A DNA stretch of 64,000 bases from Panorpa germanica (Eukaryota; Arthropoda; Insecta; Mecoptera; Panorpidae), in contig OY783214.1 in assembly GCA_963678705.1 (NCBI GenBank), positions 10,664,001 to 10,728,000 of the forward strand. Direction: 5' to 3'. Positions 33,838-45,441 of the stretch are shown here, in pieces (position 1 is the first letter of the stretch; each line of letters starts with the position of its first letter). The position numbers were made by a program, and so were the translations under genes. The notes beneath the pieces are model-generated. The model ran no database searches, had not been told where the DNA came from, and saw only the letters and a program-made list of their open reading frames with translations.

Positions 33838-34600
33838 TATTAATTGTGTGTGCTTTGCGGCTTTACAATCTACAGTATTATATTTCTTAATACATTTCAT
33901 TCCTATATACATTTAAACTTAAAACTAAACTTAAATTATTCTAGACTTTTACTGCTTCCAAAAGTGCTTTCTGCTTCTTCTTCTCATAACCTTCCCCATG
34001 AAAACGAGATAACGAGATTATCATTTATAACAATATTTTTGGTTCCTTTTCTCTATTTCCGCCATCCACCTCTTTCTTTCACTGCCTCCCTTTAATAACT
34101 GCACAATATTCTTCTCGCTCATTATTTTTTCCTGACGAGAAAACTTAATGTGCTCTAGTGTTTCAATCTCCATTTCGCACACTCTACATATTCTTTCCTC
34201 GCTATTTGCTTAGTATCTGTTTCCTTTCTCCTCGTTTCCCAATCTAAATCTGGCAGTCCTTGTCATGTTTTTTGGGTCTTTTTCTCTGAAGTAATGTGGT
34301 ATCTTTCTCTCCCAAATCCATTTATATCTTGTGTTGTAATTGTTCTTCTCGTTTTTTTCCATTCTTTTCTGTTGCTGTATCTTCTTGTCCCTTCTCCTTA
34401 GCTCATCTTCCTCACTTGCGCCTCCTTCTCTTCTTCTCTCTGCCTCCTCGATCGCCATTCCATTCCTTTCACAATACTCCTTTCTCTTTTTCGAGCCCCC
34501 CAATCCTTTTACTCTCCACCCTTATTTTCTTTAAAATTTTGCTATCAGCGCTGCTCATTTTTTACTGCTCTTCCACCTGCTTTAATTCTTATTAAGGAAT
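33838..34600 (-). mobile_element. Antisense LINE C-terminal fragment
   Basis: A 97-codon open frame at 34503-34210 reads WERKIPHYFREKDPKNMTRT then ARFRLGNEEKGNRY. After one in-frame stop the same frame continues EERICRVCEMEIETLEHIKF, then GGSERKRWMAEIEKRN. The Arg-rich segment and C-x2-C...H motif are typical of the C terminus of R1/jockey-like LINEs. The 3' untranslated end (33838-33960) matches 19990-20148 and 23205-23330. It is 5'-truncated and lies antisense to the array, upstream of OR-9. Confidence 0.75.
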
Positions 34601-34851
34601 CAAATGAAAATTACTATAGCTTTGGTAATATTTCCATTATACAAAGGAATTTTTGTCATAAACCATTGTAGTACTTTTCACTGTACGTTTTCACAGTGTA
34701 TATTCTGCTAAGTTTTCTCAATTATATTATTTAACTTATTATATAACAATAGTAATATTGCAAATATAATGATATAATAACTTCCGCTTAATTAAATACG
34801 TATATAAAACATATTTATTAATTACAGCTGTAAATATAAGACATTTGAAGC

Positions 34852-36449
34852 ATGGAGCACTTAGACGGAGAGTTTCGTAAGACAATATCAATTGTTAAAA
34901 AAGTACTTGGAATTATTGGAATACTCGTTTATACCAGAGACGATAATCTCACTCGTTTCAGAATAACCTTGCGAAAGTTCCATTACTACTTTATAGTCAT
35001 CTACTTAGTAATAGTTGTAATTTCATTATTCGCTTATTTGACGGTTGGAGAATCCTTTAATTTCATTCACACTACAGAAGTCTTTCCTTGTGCATTGTAC
35101 TGCATTATTGGATTTGTCAAAATGATAGCATTGCAGAGTAAAATAGTTAAAGTAGAAAATCTAGTTTATGAACTAGAGCGTTTGTTTCCAACTGAACAAA
35201 AAGATAAAGATACCATTAGAATGATTATTGATCACGTGAAACAACTGAAATTAACTATTATGTTCATAACTGTGCTAAATATGTTCTTCATTTGGACCTG
35301 GAATCTATCTTCGTTGGTTGCGATGGCGATTGAGTATTTGAGATATGGAACGGCTGAGAAGCAGATGCCTTACTATTTATATATCCCATGGGAAACTGAA
35401 GAAATGGTTCCTTTTATATTAGGATACATTTTTAATATTTGTAGCGGTTCAACGGGTGCCCTTGCGGCTGTCGGTCCTGATATATTCTTTGTAGCAATGG
35501 CAAATCATATTGTACTCCAGTTTAAGATTCTACAAATCAAAATGAACCAAAATATTGAGAATATATTACCAGAGACAAATCAAAGAAATCTTAATTTGAA
35601 TCATAACCACAAAGAGGAAATGTATGACAAATTGGTGGAATGTGTGCACATTCACAAAGAACTTATTAAGTAAGATTTTAAGTTAAATGATATCAATCAA
35701 TAGTGTGTTTGTTACCTATTTTATTGTAATTTAGGCATGCAGACACTGTTGAAGAAATATTTACCCTTACCACGCTGATCAACTTTCTGTGCAGCACTGT
35801 ATTAATATGTTGCGTTGGTTTTCAAATAACGGTTGTAATTCCATTTGTTTAATATGTTTAGATTTGACAAGTAGTGAATTTCTTTTTTCATTGCAATGTA
35901 TTATGCTTTTTTTAGATTATCCGAGGAATGAAAGCAGTAATTTTTGTTATTTTCCTAATTACTGGATTAACACAAACTTTCTTTGTCTGTCGGGCTGGTC
36001 AAACTATGATTGATGACGTGAGTAAAATCTAGAGGTGCACTAGAAATTCAATTGTAATAATGTCATTAATGAAAGTGTCAGTTATTCATAGATACAATTG
36101 ATGATACCAAATAACAAACCAGTGATCCCAATCACCTTGATCCGCTTTGATTTTTAATTGCAGAGCAACGCCATAGGAGACGCACTCTACAACTCTCCGT
36201 GGTATTTGACGGACAAGAAATATCGTAATATGGTTGCCTGCATAATATTGCGGGCGCAGCGTCCTCAAGTGTTTACAGCGCTCCGCTTCTCTGTGGTGTG
36301 TTTGAAAAGCTTTGCTTCAGTAAGTATTATTAACGCGAATATACTTAATAAAGACTTGTTCTTAATCAATGATGAAATTATTTCTCTTCCAGATAATTAG
36401 CTCTTCTTATTCTTACTTTACGCTTTTGAACACTACATACCGGAAGTAA
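34852..36449 (+). CDS. Insect odorant receptor OR-9, 5 exons, 409 aa
   Basis: Exons: 34852-35669, 35735-35831, 35916-36017, 36164-36319, 36393-36449. The most compact gene of the array (1.6 kb): introns are 65, 84, 146 and 73 bp. It starts MEHLDGEFRKTISIVKKVLG and carries EVFPCALYCIIGFVKMIALQ, FIWTWNLSSLVAMAIEYLRY, VGPDIFFVAMANHIVLQFKI and LNLNHNHKEEMYDKLVECVH. Exon 3 (IIRGMKAVIFVIFLITGLTQ) is nearly the same as that of OR-12. Exon 4 reads SNAIGDALYNSPWYLTDKKY and exon 5 IISSSYSYFTLLNTTYRK. The donor after exon 2 is GTTGTA, as in OR-10 and OR-11. A TATATAAA lies at 34801 but no initiator motif pairs with it. The gene looks intact. Confidence 0.93.
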
Positions 36450-36624
36450 AATTAATTCAAAAAGTCACTACTGTCTTGATTATAGAAAATGTAATTATAG
36501 TTTTTGCACTAAAGATAAAAATATGCACTTCACTGTTTCTAACCTTTTTAGATGTAATTAACAATATTTCTATACATTATATATTTTTTTAATGTTATCA
36601 ATACGAATTTATCAGAATAACATA

Positions 36625-37155
36625 TCTTAGATCACAACCATTCAGTTGTCAGCGGTGAACTTTTGAACTACTCTGAAACGATCAGATACTGATGGGAAAA
36701 TATTGATAATCACAGATGGTCAGCAAGAAAACAAATCCAATTATACCCAAAGTTTAACGTATTGGACCTTATTTGCTTTAAAAGTTTTCTAATTGAATAA
36801 TTACTGTAATAGCTTTCCTATTTTGTTTTAATCTCTTTATTAATCATTTTATTTATATTTATAATGAAATATTTATATTATTTAGTTAAAATACATTATA
36901 TTCATTATTTTCAAATTGTTTGAAGTTCAGTGAACAATTTTGAACCTGTGAAAATACTCTTCCTAGTCTACCTCCGCTCAATAACAATCACAGATCTCAA
37001 CCATTAAGTGGAGAACTTTTGAACTACTGATGGGAAAATTTTGACAAACACAGATGGTCAGCTAGAACACAAAGCCAGTTACATCCATAGTTTACCGTAT
37101 TGGACCCTGTTCGCTTTAAAAGTTTTCTAATTGAATAATTGCTGTAATAGCTTTG
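36625..37155. repeat. Tandem duplication downstream of OR-9
   Basis: 36625-36815 and 36990-37155 are two copies in direct orientation: both contain GTGAACTTTTGAACTACT or GAGAACTTTTGAACTACT, CACAGATGGTCAGC, and TTTAAAAGTTTTCTAATTGA. A third, more diverged copy is at 32845-32980 after OR-8. Non-coding; it probably records duplication of a gene flank. Confidence 0.65.
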
Positions 37156-37420
37156 TTGGTAATGCATTTGCTATAGAAATGTTACATGAATGTTACATTT
37201 GTGTTACATAAGGATTTATATCACCAATATCGTAACTTAATGGTCTTCGTTATTAATATGAGAGTAGTTTAAAGGTCAAGGTTGACTGACAAATACACAT
37301 TATTGCCAGTGCCGTAACAAAATCTCTTGAACCCTGTACGAATAAATTTCTGCACCTTTCTGGTAGATAACGTCCTAAGAAGAAAGTGAAAATTTTCACT
37401 AGTTTTACAAAGCCTGTTTC

Positions 37421-37708
37421 CAGTGGCGTAGCTACCGCTGCCCCAAAGTGTGTAGCTACAGCTACAGCTACAGGGGCCAGCTACAGGGGCCCCAAACGTG
37501 ATGATATTCACAATCTCACTTAAATTCTTAGGCTGCACTTAGCTTTGTTCCTAGGATTATTAATTATAAGTTATAAGGTATAATCAATATATAATTATTT
37601 TAATTCAATGCGAGAGTTTTTGTTCCTTTAGTGAAAAATCTTTACCCATCACTAGGGCCCCGCAACCAATTTTGATACGGGGCCCGTCTAAGGCACGCTA
37701 CGATACTG
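37421..37708. mobile_element. hAT-type MITE downstream of OR-9
   Basis: The 288-bp element begins CAGTGGCGTAGC and ends GCTACGATACTG (reverse complement CAGTATCGTAGC). It is flanked by 8-bp direct repeats CCTGTTTC (37413-37420) and CCTATTTC (37709-37716), matching at 7 of 8 positions. G/C-rich subterminal blocks (CAGCTACAGGGGCC, GGGGCCCGTC) contrast with the AT-rich surroundings. It has no coding capacity. Confidence 0.75.
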
Positions 37709-37974
37709 CCTATTTCTTTAAACTTTAAAAGTTATTAACATTTAAAAGAATATAAACATTTACAATACATAACCTTCAACTTATAGATACGAGTATGATT
37801 ACTTAAAATAAATTTTTAGTTTCAAAAATTTCAAATCACTATTCTTGATTTAAATTTAATTATAACAAAAAATGATTAATATGTTTCTTCTGAGATTGTA
37901 TATTTTTGTTAATTATAAACAATAATTAAAATAAGAAACTACCTTCTGTTTAGGATTAGTACGCCTTTTTATGT

Positions 37975-38160
37975 ATCATTAATTTTAAATTACAATACGA
38001 ATTAAATATTAATTTTATATTTTAATATTAATTCAATATGTACACGGACACGGATATAAATAGAAATAATTCGTATTTCAATTGTCTGTGTTATTATTAT
38101 ACTTCTTGTGCTACGAAAAAAATATTAGACATCATTTTATTTTCGGTCGAGTAGGTTTAA
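37975..38160 (+). repeat. Shared upstream module before OR-10
   Basis: Blocks TTTTAAATTACAATACGAAT, TTCAATATGTACACGG and ACGGATATAAAT, then TCAATTGTCTGTGTTATTAT and ATATTAGACATCAT, recur in the same order at 40360-40555 before OR-11 and partly at 33365-33650, some 1.2-1.5 kb before OR-9. This is either a duplicated flank or a shared upstream regulatory region; the sequence cannot tell them apart. Confidence 0.6.
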
Positions 38161-38327
38161 AGTCTTCAAGTCGCAAATCTTAAAAATGTTGCTATACTAG
38201 TGTCAAACTAGAACAAGTTCTTCGTTAACCGTTCTTCGTTAGTTATTTATAATCGTACAACAGCTGTACTGATTTAAGAAGGTTTGAGAAATATAAAAGC
38301 TTATCCGATTTGTGAATTACAAAAAAT

Positions 38328-39913
38328 ATGGGTAAATTAGACGGTGAGTTTTCCAAGTCAATATCAAATGTTAAGAAAGTATTTGCATTACTTGGAATCC
38401 CAGTTTATACAAAGAAAGATAACCTCATTCCACTAAGAACAACATTGCAAAAGTTCCATTATTTCTTAGTGATTAGTGTGATTGTAGTGGTTTTAATATC
38501 ATTCGTCATGTATATGGTGGTAGCTGAAAAGTTTAACTTCATTCAAGCAATGGAATGCCTGCCTTGTTTGATGTACTGCCTAATCGGATTAACGAAAACG
38601 ATTGCACTTCGCAGTAAAATAGGTAAAGTTCAGAATCTGATCTACAAACTGGAGAAACTGTTCCCATCAGAAGAAGAAGACGAGAATATTATTAGATTGG
38701 TTCTGGACTGTGTCGGGCAATTGAAGTATACTATTCTGTTCATAACTTTGTTTAATGCGTTCTTTATCTGGACTTGGAATCTATCTTCGTTGATTACGAT
38801 GACAATTGAATACTTTAAACACGAAACAGTTCATAAGCGAATACCTTACTATCTGTATATTCCATGGGATATTAATGAAATGTTGCCATATGTAATAGCC
38901 TACTTTTATAACATTTGTTGTGGAACAGTGTGTGCAACTTCCGCTGTTGGTGCTGATATTTTCTTTGTAGCAATGGCCAATCATATTGTACTCCAGTTTA
39001 AAATACTTCAAATAAAAATTAACAAAAATATTGAAAATATATTACCAGAGACAAATCAACGAGATCTTAATTTGTGCCACAAATATAAAGACGAGATGTA
39101 CAACAAGCTGGTGGAATATGTGAAGGTTCACAAAGAACTTATTGGGTAAGATTTTAATTTACTTTCCTTTTTGGGCATTTAAACAAATTTGTTTTAAATG
39201 CATAAAATGAATAAGGAGGTATCATTACTGGGTGTTGTGTAATTGCTATATTTTCCGTCAGACATGCAGAGACGGTGGAGGAAATATTCACCCTAACGAC
39301 GCTGATCAACTTCCTGTGTAGTTCTGTACTTATTTGCTGTGCCGGTTTTCAAATAACGGTTGTAATTTTTAATACCCGGAAACTGTCTCTTCGTTTCTTA
39401 CTTTTTAATTACATGATGTTTTTAGGTTATCCGAGGCATGAAAGCTGTACTATTCGTTCTATTTCTAATAACTGGCTTAACACAAACTTTCTTCGTTTGT
39501 CAGGCTGGCCAAATGATGATTGAAGACGTAAGTAATACTGCTAGCATTAGCCTAACTCTTGCAAAATGACTTGCTGTAAACTTGTACTTAGGTTATATTT
39601 GCAACCTTTTTAATTATGCGCTAATTTTAGAGTAACGCTATCGGAGACGCTGTATACAACTCACCGTGGTATTTGACGGATAAAAAATATCGTAAAATGG
39701 TTTTCTACATAATATTACGAGCGCAACGTCCCCAAGTGTTTACAGCGCTACGTTTCTCAGTGGTCTGTTTAAGAAGCTTTGCTTCAGTAAGTATCTTTTA
39801 CGAAAATAATAAGAAACATATGTTATTAATCATTCATGAAATTATTCTTCTTCCAGATAATTAGCTCTTCTTATTCTTATTTCACGCTTTTGAACACTTC
39901 ATATAAGAAATAG
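38328..39913 (+). CDS. Insect odorant receptor OR-10, 5 exons, 409 aa
   Basis: Exons: 38328-39145, 39262-39358, 39426-39527, 39631-39786, 39857-39913. Start MGKLDGEFSKSISNVKKVFA. With OR-11 it shares EKFNFIQAMECLPCLMYCLI, LEKLFPSEEEDENIIRLVLD, HKRIPYYLYIPWDINEM and VGADIFFVAMANHIVLQFKI, where GAD replaces the GPD of the other members. Exon 4 is SNAIGDAVYNSPWYLTDKKY and exon 5 IISSSYSYFTLLNTSYKK. All introns are short (67-116 bp), and their sequences resemble those of OR-11. A TATAAAAG lies at 38292 but no paired TCAGT was found. Nothing suggests loss of function. Confidence 0.93.
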
Positions 39914-39944
39914 ATTTATTTACTTATTTATTATGACATTAGGC

Positions 39945-40290
39945 AGATATTGTGTTTCATTACTAACCTCAGAATTTGTACTTTATATTAAATTAAAAAG
40001 ATTTTCACTTTTCACGGAAATATTGCGTTTTTCTATTGATTAAAAATGATCGCTCTTGTTGAAACGTTCATAAAATGACAGCTCTTGTACAAAGACCATA
40101 CACTTAATTTTCATTTAAAGCTTACCGCCATCTATTATACTGTAGATTAATATATTTTCTAATGCAATAGCAGAACTGTAGCTTTTTAAAAAGTCAAGCT
40201 TCTTTTTAAAGTATTTTAATACTTACAAAATAATGACGATAATGATTATCAATTAAACACAATCACAAAATGTTTTCAATATCAATCACT
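39945..40290. repeat. Spacer between OR-10 and OR-11 made of dispersed duplicated flanks
   Basis: 39945-40115 (CTAACCTCAGAATTTGTACT, then AAATGACAGCTCTTGTA and AAAGACC) matches 51995-52135 after OR-13. 40105-40290 (CGCCATCTATTATACTGTAG, AAAGTATTTTAATACT, ACGATAATGATT) matches 46170-46360 after OR-12. Genes of different groups therefore share 3' flanking sequence. It is non-coding. Confidence 0.6.
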
Positions 40291-40359
40291 TATTAATGAC
40301 TACAAATAGAATTTAAATATTTATATTAATTTTCTATTTCGCCTTTTTAAGCGTCATAT

Positions 40360-40555
40360 ATTTTAAATTACAATTCAAATCAAATATTAATTTTGTATTT
40401 TAAAATTAACTCAATATGGGCACGGATATAAATAAGTGAGCAATAATTATTGAAGTATACACTTGTACTTAAATATTTAAATCATATATCAATTATCTGT
40501 ATTATTACTTGCGTACTTCAAATAATATTAGACATCATTCTTTCTCCGGTCGTGT
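40360..40555 (+). repeat. Shared upstream module before OR-11
   Basis: Counterpart of 37975-38160: TTTTAAATTACAATTCAAAT, GGGCACGGATATAAAT, TCAATTATCTGTATTATTAC and TATTAGACATCATTC, in the same order and at a similar distance from the ATG. Confidence 0.6.
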
Positions 40556-40616
40556 CGGTTTTAAAGTTCAATAGGGTAAGTGGCAATTGTGAATTTTATA
40601 ATACAAAAAGGAAAAC

Positions 40617-42568
40617 ATGGGTCAATTAGACGATGAGTTTTTTAAGAGCATATCAATTGTAAAGAAAGTATTTGGATTACTTGGAATTCCAGTTTACACA
40701 AAGAAAGATTCCCTCACGCCATTTAGAACAACCTTACAAAAATTCCATTACTATTTTGTAATTAGTGTGATTGTAGTGATTATAACATCATTATTTACTT
40801 ATATGGTGGTGGCTGAAAAGTTTAACTTCATTCAAGCAATGGAATGCCTGCCTTGTGCGATGTATTGCCTAATCGGATTAACGAAAACGATTGCACTACG
40901 CAATAAAATAGATAAAGTTCAAAATCTGATTTACAAACTAGAAAAACTGTTTCCATCAGAAGAAGAAGACGAGAATATTATTAGATTGGTTCTGGACTGT
41001 GTCGGGCAATTGAAGTATACTATTCTGTTCATAACTTTGTCTAATGCGTTCTTTATTTGGACTTGGAATCTGTCTTCACTGATTTCGATGACAATTGAGT
41101 ATTTTAAACAAGAAACAGTTCACAAGCGAATACCTTACTATCTATATATTCCATGGGATATTAATGAAATGTTTCCATATGTATTAGCCTACTTTTATAA
41201 CATTTCGTGCGGATCAGTGAGTGCCACTGCGGCTGTTGGTGCTGATATTTTCTTTGTAGCAATGGCCAGTCATATTGTACTCCAGTTTAAGATACTTCAA
41301 ATCAAAATGAACAAAAACATTGGGAATATGTTGCCAGAAGCAGATCAACGAGATCTTAATTTGAACCACAAATATAAAGACGAGATGTACAACAAGCTGG
41401 TGGAATATGTAAAGGTTCACAAGGAACTTATTGAGTAAGATTTTAATTTACTTTCTTCTTATACACTTAAATATATTTTGTTTTAAATTAATAATATTAA
41501 TAAATTATCATCCATTTACATTCTTAAATCATTCCCTCATCCATTATTTTCATTAGCTTACTCCTAACTTCTGTCATTCATTTTATTCCCTCTTTCTTTC
41601 CTTCTAAAATCTCAATCAGATCTACTTCACTTTCCAAGTTATTCCTATACCTTCTCTTAATGTGCTCTAATGAATCCAATTTCTTTCCACACATCCTACA
41701 TAGTTTCTTTTCCCCATTTGTTTTTTTCTTTATCTTTCCGTTTTTCTTGATATTACGGCATTCTTCTCGTCCATGATTGACGATATCTAGTATTATATAC
41801 ATATAGCTGTGCTATAACGGCACATTTGACAAATTAATAACATTCGTACAAATACAAATAAAGATACTTCATTACCGGGTGTTGCTTAATTGCTATATTT
41901 TCCATCAGACATGCAGAGACGGTGGAGGAAATATTCACCCTAACGACGCTAATCAACTTCCTGTGTAGTTCTGTACTTATTTGCTGCGCCGGTTTTCAAA
42001 TAACGGTTGTAATTTTAAATACTTGGAATCTGTCTCTTCGTTTCTTACTTTTTAATTACACACATGTTTTTAGGTTATCCGAGGTATGAAAGCTGTACTA
42101 TTCGTTCTATTTCTAATTACTGGGTTAACACAAACTTTCTTCGTTTGTCTGGCTGGCCAAACGATGATTGAAGACGTAAGTAATATTCCTAGCAATAGCC
42201 TAACTCTTGCAAAATGACTTGCTGGAAACTTGTACTTAGTTATGTGTGCAGGCTTGAAACGCTTTTAAATGAGCACTAATTTCAGAGTAACGCCATCGGA
42301 AACGCAGTGTACAACTCACCGTGGTATTTAACAGACACCAAATATCGTAAAATGGTTTTATACATAATTTTACGGGCGCAACGTCCTCAAGTGTTTACAG
42401 CGCTGCGTTTTTCATTGGTCTGTTTAAAAAGTTTGACTTCAGTAAGTATCTGCTATGCAAACATCAATAAGCATATGTTATTAATAATTAATGAAATTAT
42501 TCTTCTTCCAGATAATTAGCTCTTCTTATTCTTACTTCACGCTTTTAAATACGTCGTACAAGAAATAA
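40617..42568 (+). CDS. Insect odorant receptor OR-11, 5 exons, 409 aa
   Basis: Exons: 40617-41434, 41909-42005, 42074-42175, 42286-42441, 42512-42568. Start MGQLDDEFFKSISIVKKVFG; it is the tandem sister of OR-10. An 88-bp stretch of exon 1 (40953-41040) is identical to OR-10 38664-38751 even at silent sites, whereas the flanking exon sequence differs regularly. Exon 4 reads SNAIGNAVYNSPWYLTDTKY and RFSLVCLKSLTS, slightly off the consensus (GDA to GNA, DKK to DTK). Exon 5 is consensus. Intron 1 (474 bp) contains an antisense LINE fragment that OR-10 lacks, so it inserted after the pair separated. The frame is open. Confidence 0.93.
41520..41800 (-). mobile_element. Antisense LINE C-terminal fragment in intron 1 of OR-11
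   Basis: The minus-strand frame 41802-41578 encodes KKTNGEKKLCRMCGKKLDSL, EHIKRRYRNNLESEVDLIEI and LEGKKEGIK. The C-x2-C-x7-HI motif matches CRVCEMEIETLEHI of the fragment at 33838-34600. It is 5'-truncated and short, with no obvious A-tail. Confidence 0.65.
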
Positions 42569-43728
42569 AAGTATTTGCAACTAGAAAGAGGCTGTTAATG
42601 ATGCACGTGCAAATCTTCTGCAACTATTGTTTTCCATACCGAGGAAGAAAATTGACTTACACCCAAAGTTTTATACTCTGTAGTTTGCTGCAGGATTATT
42701 TCAAGGTTCATTCTACCTCTTATATAAAAAATTGTACCACTCTAGTTTCAAACTTGCTGGCTTGCTGCAGGGTAATGCTAATTTTTTGCTTTTCATAAAG
42801 AAAGTTGTAACTCAGTTTAACCTTATTAGTTTGCTACAAGCTAATTGCAGGATTTATTCTTATCTAGGAATGAGTTGTTTAATAATCTAACTTTGTATCA
42901 CTATTTGGAATACTTTTCTTTTACTAGGTTTTTAAATAGCACCTTTTTTATGTTGGGAAATAAAAAAACTTGGACGATTCTCAAATACAATAAATCATTT
43001 CCTCAAAATCATTTTATCTAACATTAGTTATAATCACCACAAGTAGTTTTTGTCCTTATCTAAACTCAATATTCGGTGATGTATCTGTAATGAACTGAAT
43101 CATCGATCCAGTATGTTGTGCTGTTTGACCTAGAATAACTTATTGTTTGTAAATGATATACACATATTAATAAAATATTAAATTAAATACAAATTAATCT
43201 TTTGATTAATATGATAAAGGAATATTATTAAGTCTTGCTCTTTACGTAACAGGACTGGTTTATCAAAACAATTTAATTTGATTGACTTTTCAAATATTTA
43301 CAAAATGATAAATCAAAACATCTATGCTACCGTGCAAATAAATCGTTAGCTTATTCATAGTAATTGACATAGAAAAAAAGAAATTAAATATTTATTGGCT
43401 TTCACAAATCAAACCACATTGAAAACTTTGTATTCTTTGTTGTATACAACGATCTTTTTGATAGTCCTTAAAATAACCTTGAACTTAAAACTGGGCTAAG
43501 ATAGATCATTTATTTACAGCAAACATAATATTTTATTTGTGTCACCTTGCTAAATACAATAACTTAAAATAACAAAGTAAAAAGTAGAATATTAATTAAT
43601 ATATATGTAACATCAATACATAGTTTATGGAACGTATGTTGTTTAACAAGTTCAGCAATTTTTTTTTGTTTAGTCAGTTTGTGTAAAGTACTGACATTGT
43701 CCATACAGAAATTAGATCCAGTCCAAAG
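42569..43728. other. Spacer OR-11 to OR-12
   Basis: Non-coding. 42685-42865 contains further copies of the GCTTGCTGCAGG/GTTTGCTACAAGC unit seen in OR-8 intron 1. TCAGTT at 43674-43679, 53 nt before the ATG of OR-12, could be an initiator; only a weak TTTAACA lies about 31 bp before it. The 66-codon open frame at 42598-42798 is not supported as a gene. Confidence 0.45.
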
Positions 43729-45441
43729 ATGGGGAATTTAGATGGACAATATCGTAAGACAATATCAATTATTAAAACAGTATTTTCAATGATTGGAATA
43801 CCAGTTTACACAAAAGACGACAATCTAACACGTCCCAAATTAATCCTTCGTAAAATTCAGTACTATTTTTCCATCATGTTCCAAATTCTTGTGATATTGT
43901 CTTTATATGCTTACGTGTCATCCGCTGAAAACTTCAACTTCATTCAAACAACAGAGATTCTTCCGTGCTCCATGTACTCCACAATTGGATTAGTGAAGGT
44001 AATTGCCCTCCAGAATAAAATCAAACAAGTTGAGAAACTAGTAAACGATTTGGAGAGATTGTTCCCAACAGAAGAAAAAGATGAGAGTGTTTTTAAAATG
44101 ATTATGGAGTATTTAAAGGAAATGAAGTTGTCTATTTTGGTATTAACTATTATTAATTCAATCTTCATATGGAACTGGAATATGTCCTCACTTGTCTCAA
44201 TGACAATTGAGTATTTTAGATTTGGGACAGTTCATAAACTACTTCCATTTTATTTATACATTCCATGGGATACTACAGATATTATCCCATACATATATGG
44301 ATACATTTATCACATTTGTGCAGGAACAAGTGCTTGTATCGCAGCTATTGGATCTGATATATTCTTCATTGCTATGGCCAATCACATTGTGCTTCAATTT
44401 AGACTGCTTCAAATCAAGATGAACAAAAACATTGAAAATATATTGCCAGAGGAATATCAAACAAGTTTGGATATGAATCACAATTACCATGACGAGATGT
44501 ACCGGAAATATATGTGAAGATTCATAGAGAGCTGATTGCGTAAGTTTTTACTTAAGTATTATTTTTGTGGAATAGATGTGTATCTAAACAGTGTATCTTC
44601 TGTTTAGATTTGCAGACACTGTTGAAGACATATTCACTCTCACGACGTTGATCAACTTCCTTTGTAGCACTGTATTAATTTGCTGCGTCGGCTTTCAAAT
44701 TACGGTAGTAATTTTCAAATAAATTTACACAAAGTTAGATGTTCTAAATAATTACAATATTCTCCAAAAACTGTGCATTTTTTCAAGTAGCATACACAAA
44801 AGAATTTGTTCAGTTCCAATCATTATCCGAATGTAACTTTTCCATTTACAACGTTTTACTATGCGATCAGTTCATTACATACATTTCATAGGGACAACCG
44901 ATATATAAAATTTCTTGTACGTTTCTTACTTTAATAACATTCCAATTACAATTACATTCTGCTTTTTTAGGTTATCCGAGGGATGAAAGCAGTAATTTTT
45001 GTTATTTTCCTAATTACTGGCTTAACTCAAACTTTCTTTGTCTGTCGGGCTGGTCAAACTATGATTGAAGATGTGAGTACAATCAGTAATAGTTGATTAT
45101 CATAGTTGATAATGATTTTAATTAATAAAACGCAAATTTCAGAGCAACGCTATCGGAGACGCACTTTACAACTCACCGTGGTATTTGACCGACAAGAAAT
45201 ATCGTAAAATGGTTTTCTTTATAATTTTACGGGCGCAACGTCCGCAAGAGTTTACAGCGCTTCGTTTCTCAGTGGTGTGTTTGAGAAGCTTTGCTTCAGT
45301 AAGTATTTTCAAAGAAATATCTAATTCATTTCTATACAATTAAAATATTAATAACAAAAATTAATATAATACTTTTTCTTTCAGATAATAAGCTCTTCTT
45401 ACTCTTATTTCACGCTTTTGAATACTTCGTACAAGAAGTAA
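43729..45441 (+). pseudogene. Odorant receptor OR-12 with a 7-nt deletion frameshift
   Basis: Exons: 43729-44539, 44608-44704, 44971-45072, 45143-45298, 45385-45441. It starts MGNLDGQYRKTISIIKTVFS and follows OR-5 closely to MNHNYHDEMYRK. There OR-5 continues MVEYVKIHRELIA, but OR-12 lacks 7 nt around 44508-44510, so the frame runs into TGA at 44515-44517. The coding sequence resumes in the shifted frame (AAGATTCATAGAGAGCTGAT) and the splice donor at 44540 is intact. Exons 2-5 have perfect borders, open frames and the consensus C terminus (IISSSYSYFTLLNTSYKK). The product would stop after 262 residues, before TM5-TM7. Everything else is preserved, so this is a very young pseudogene, a null allele or an assembly error. 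Confidence 0.88.
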
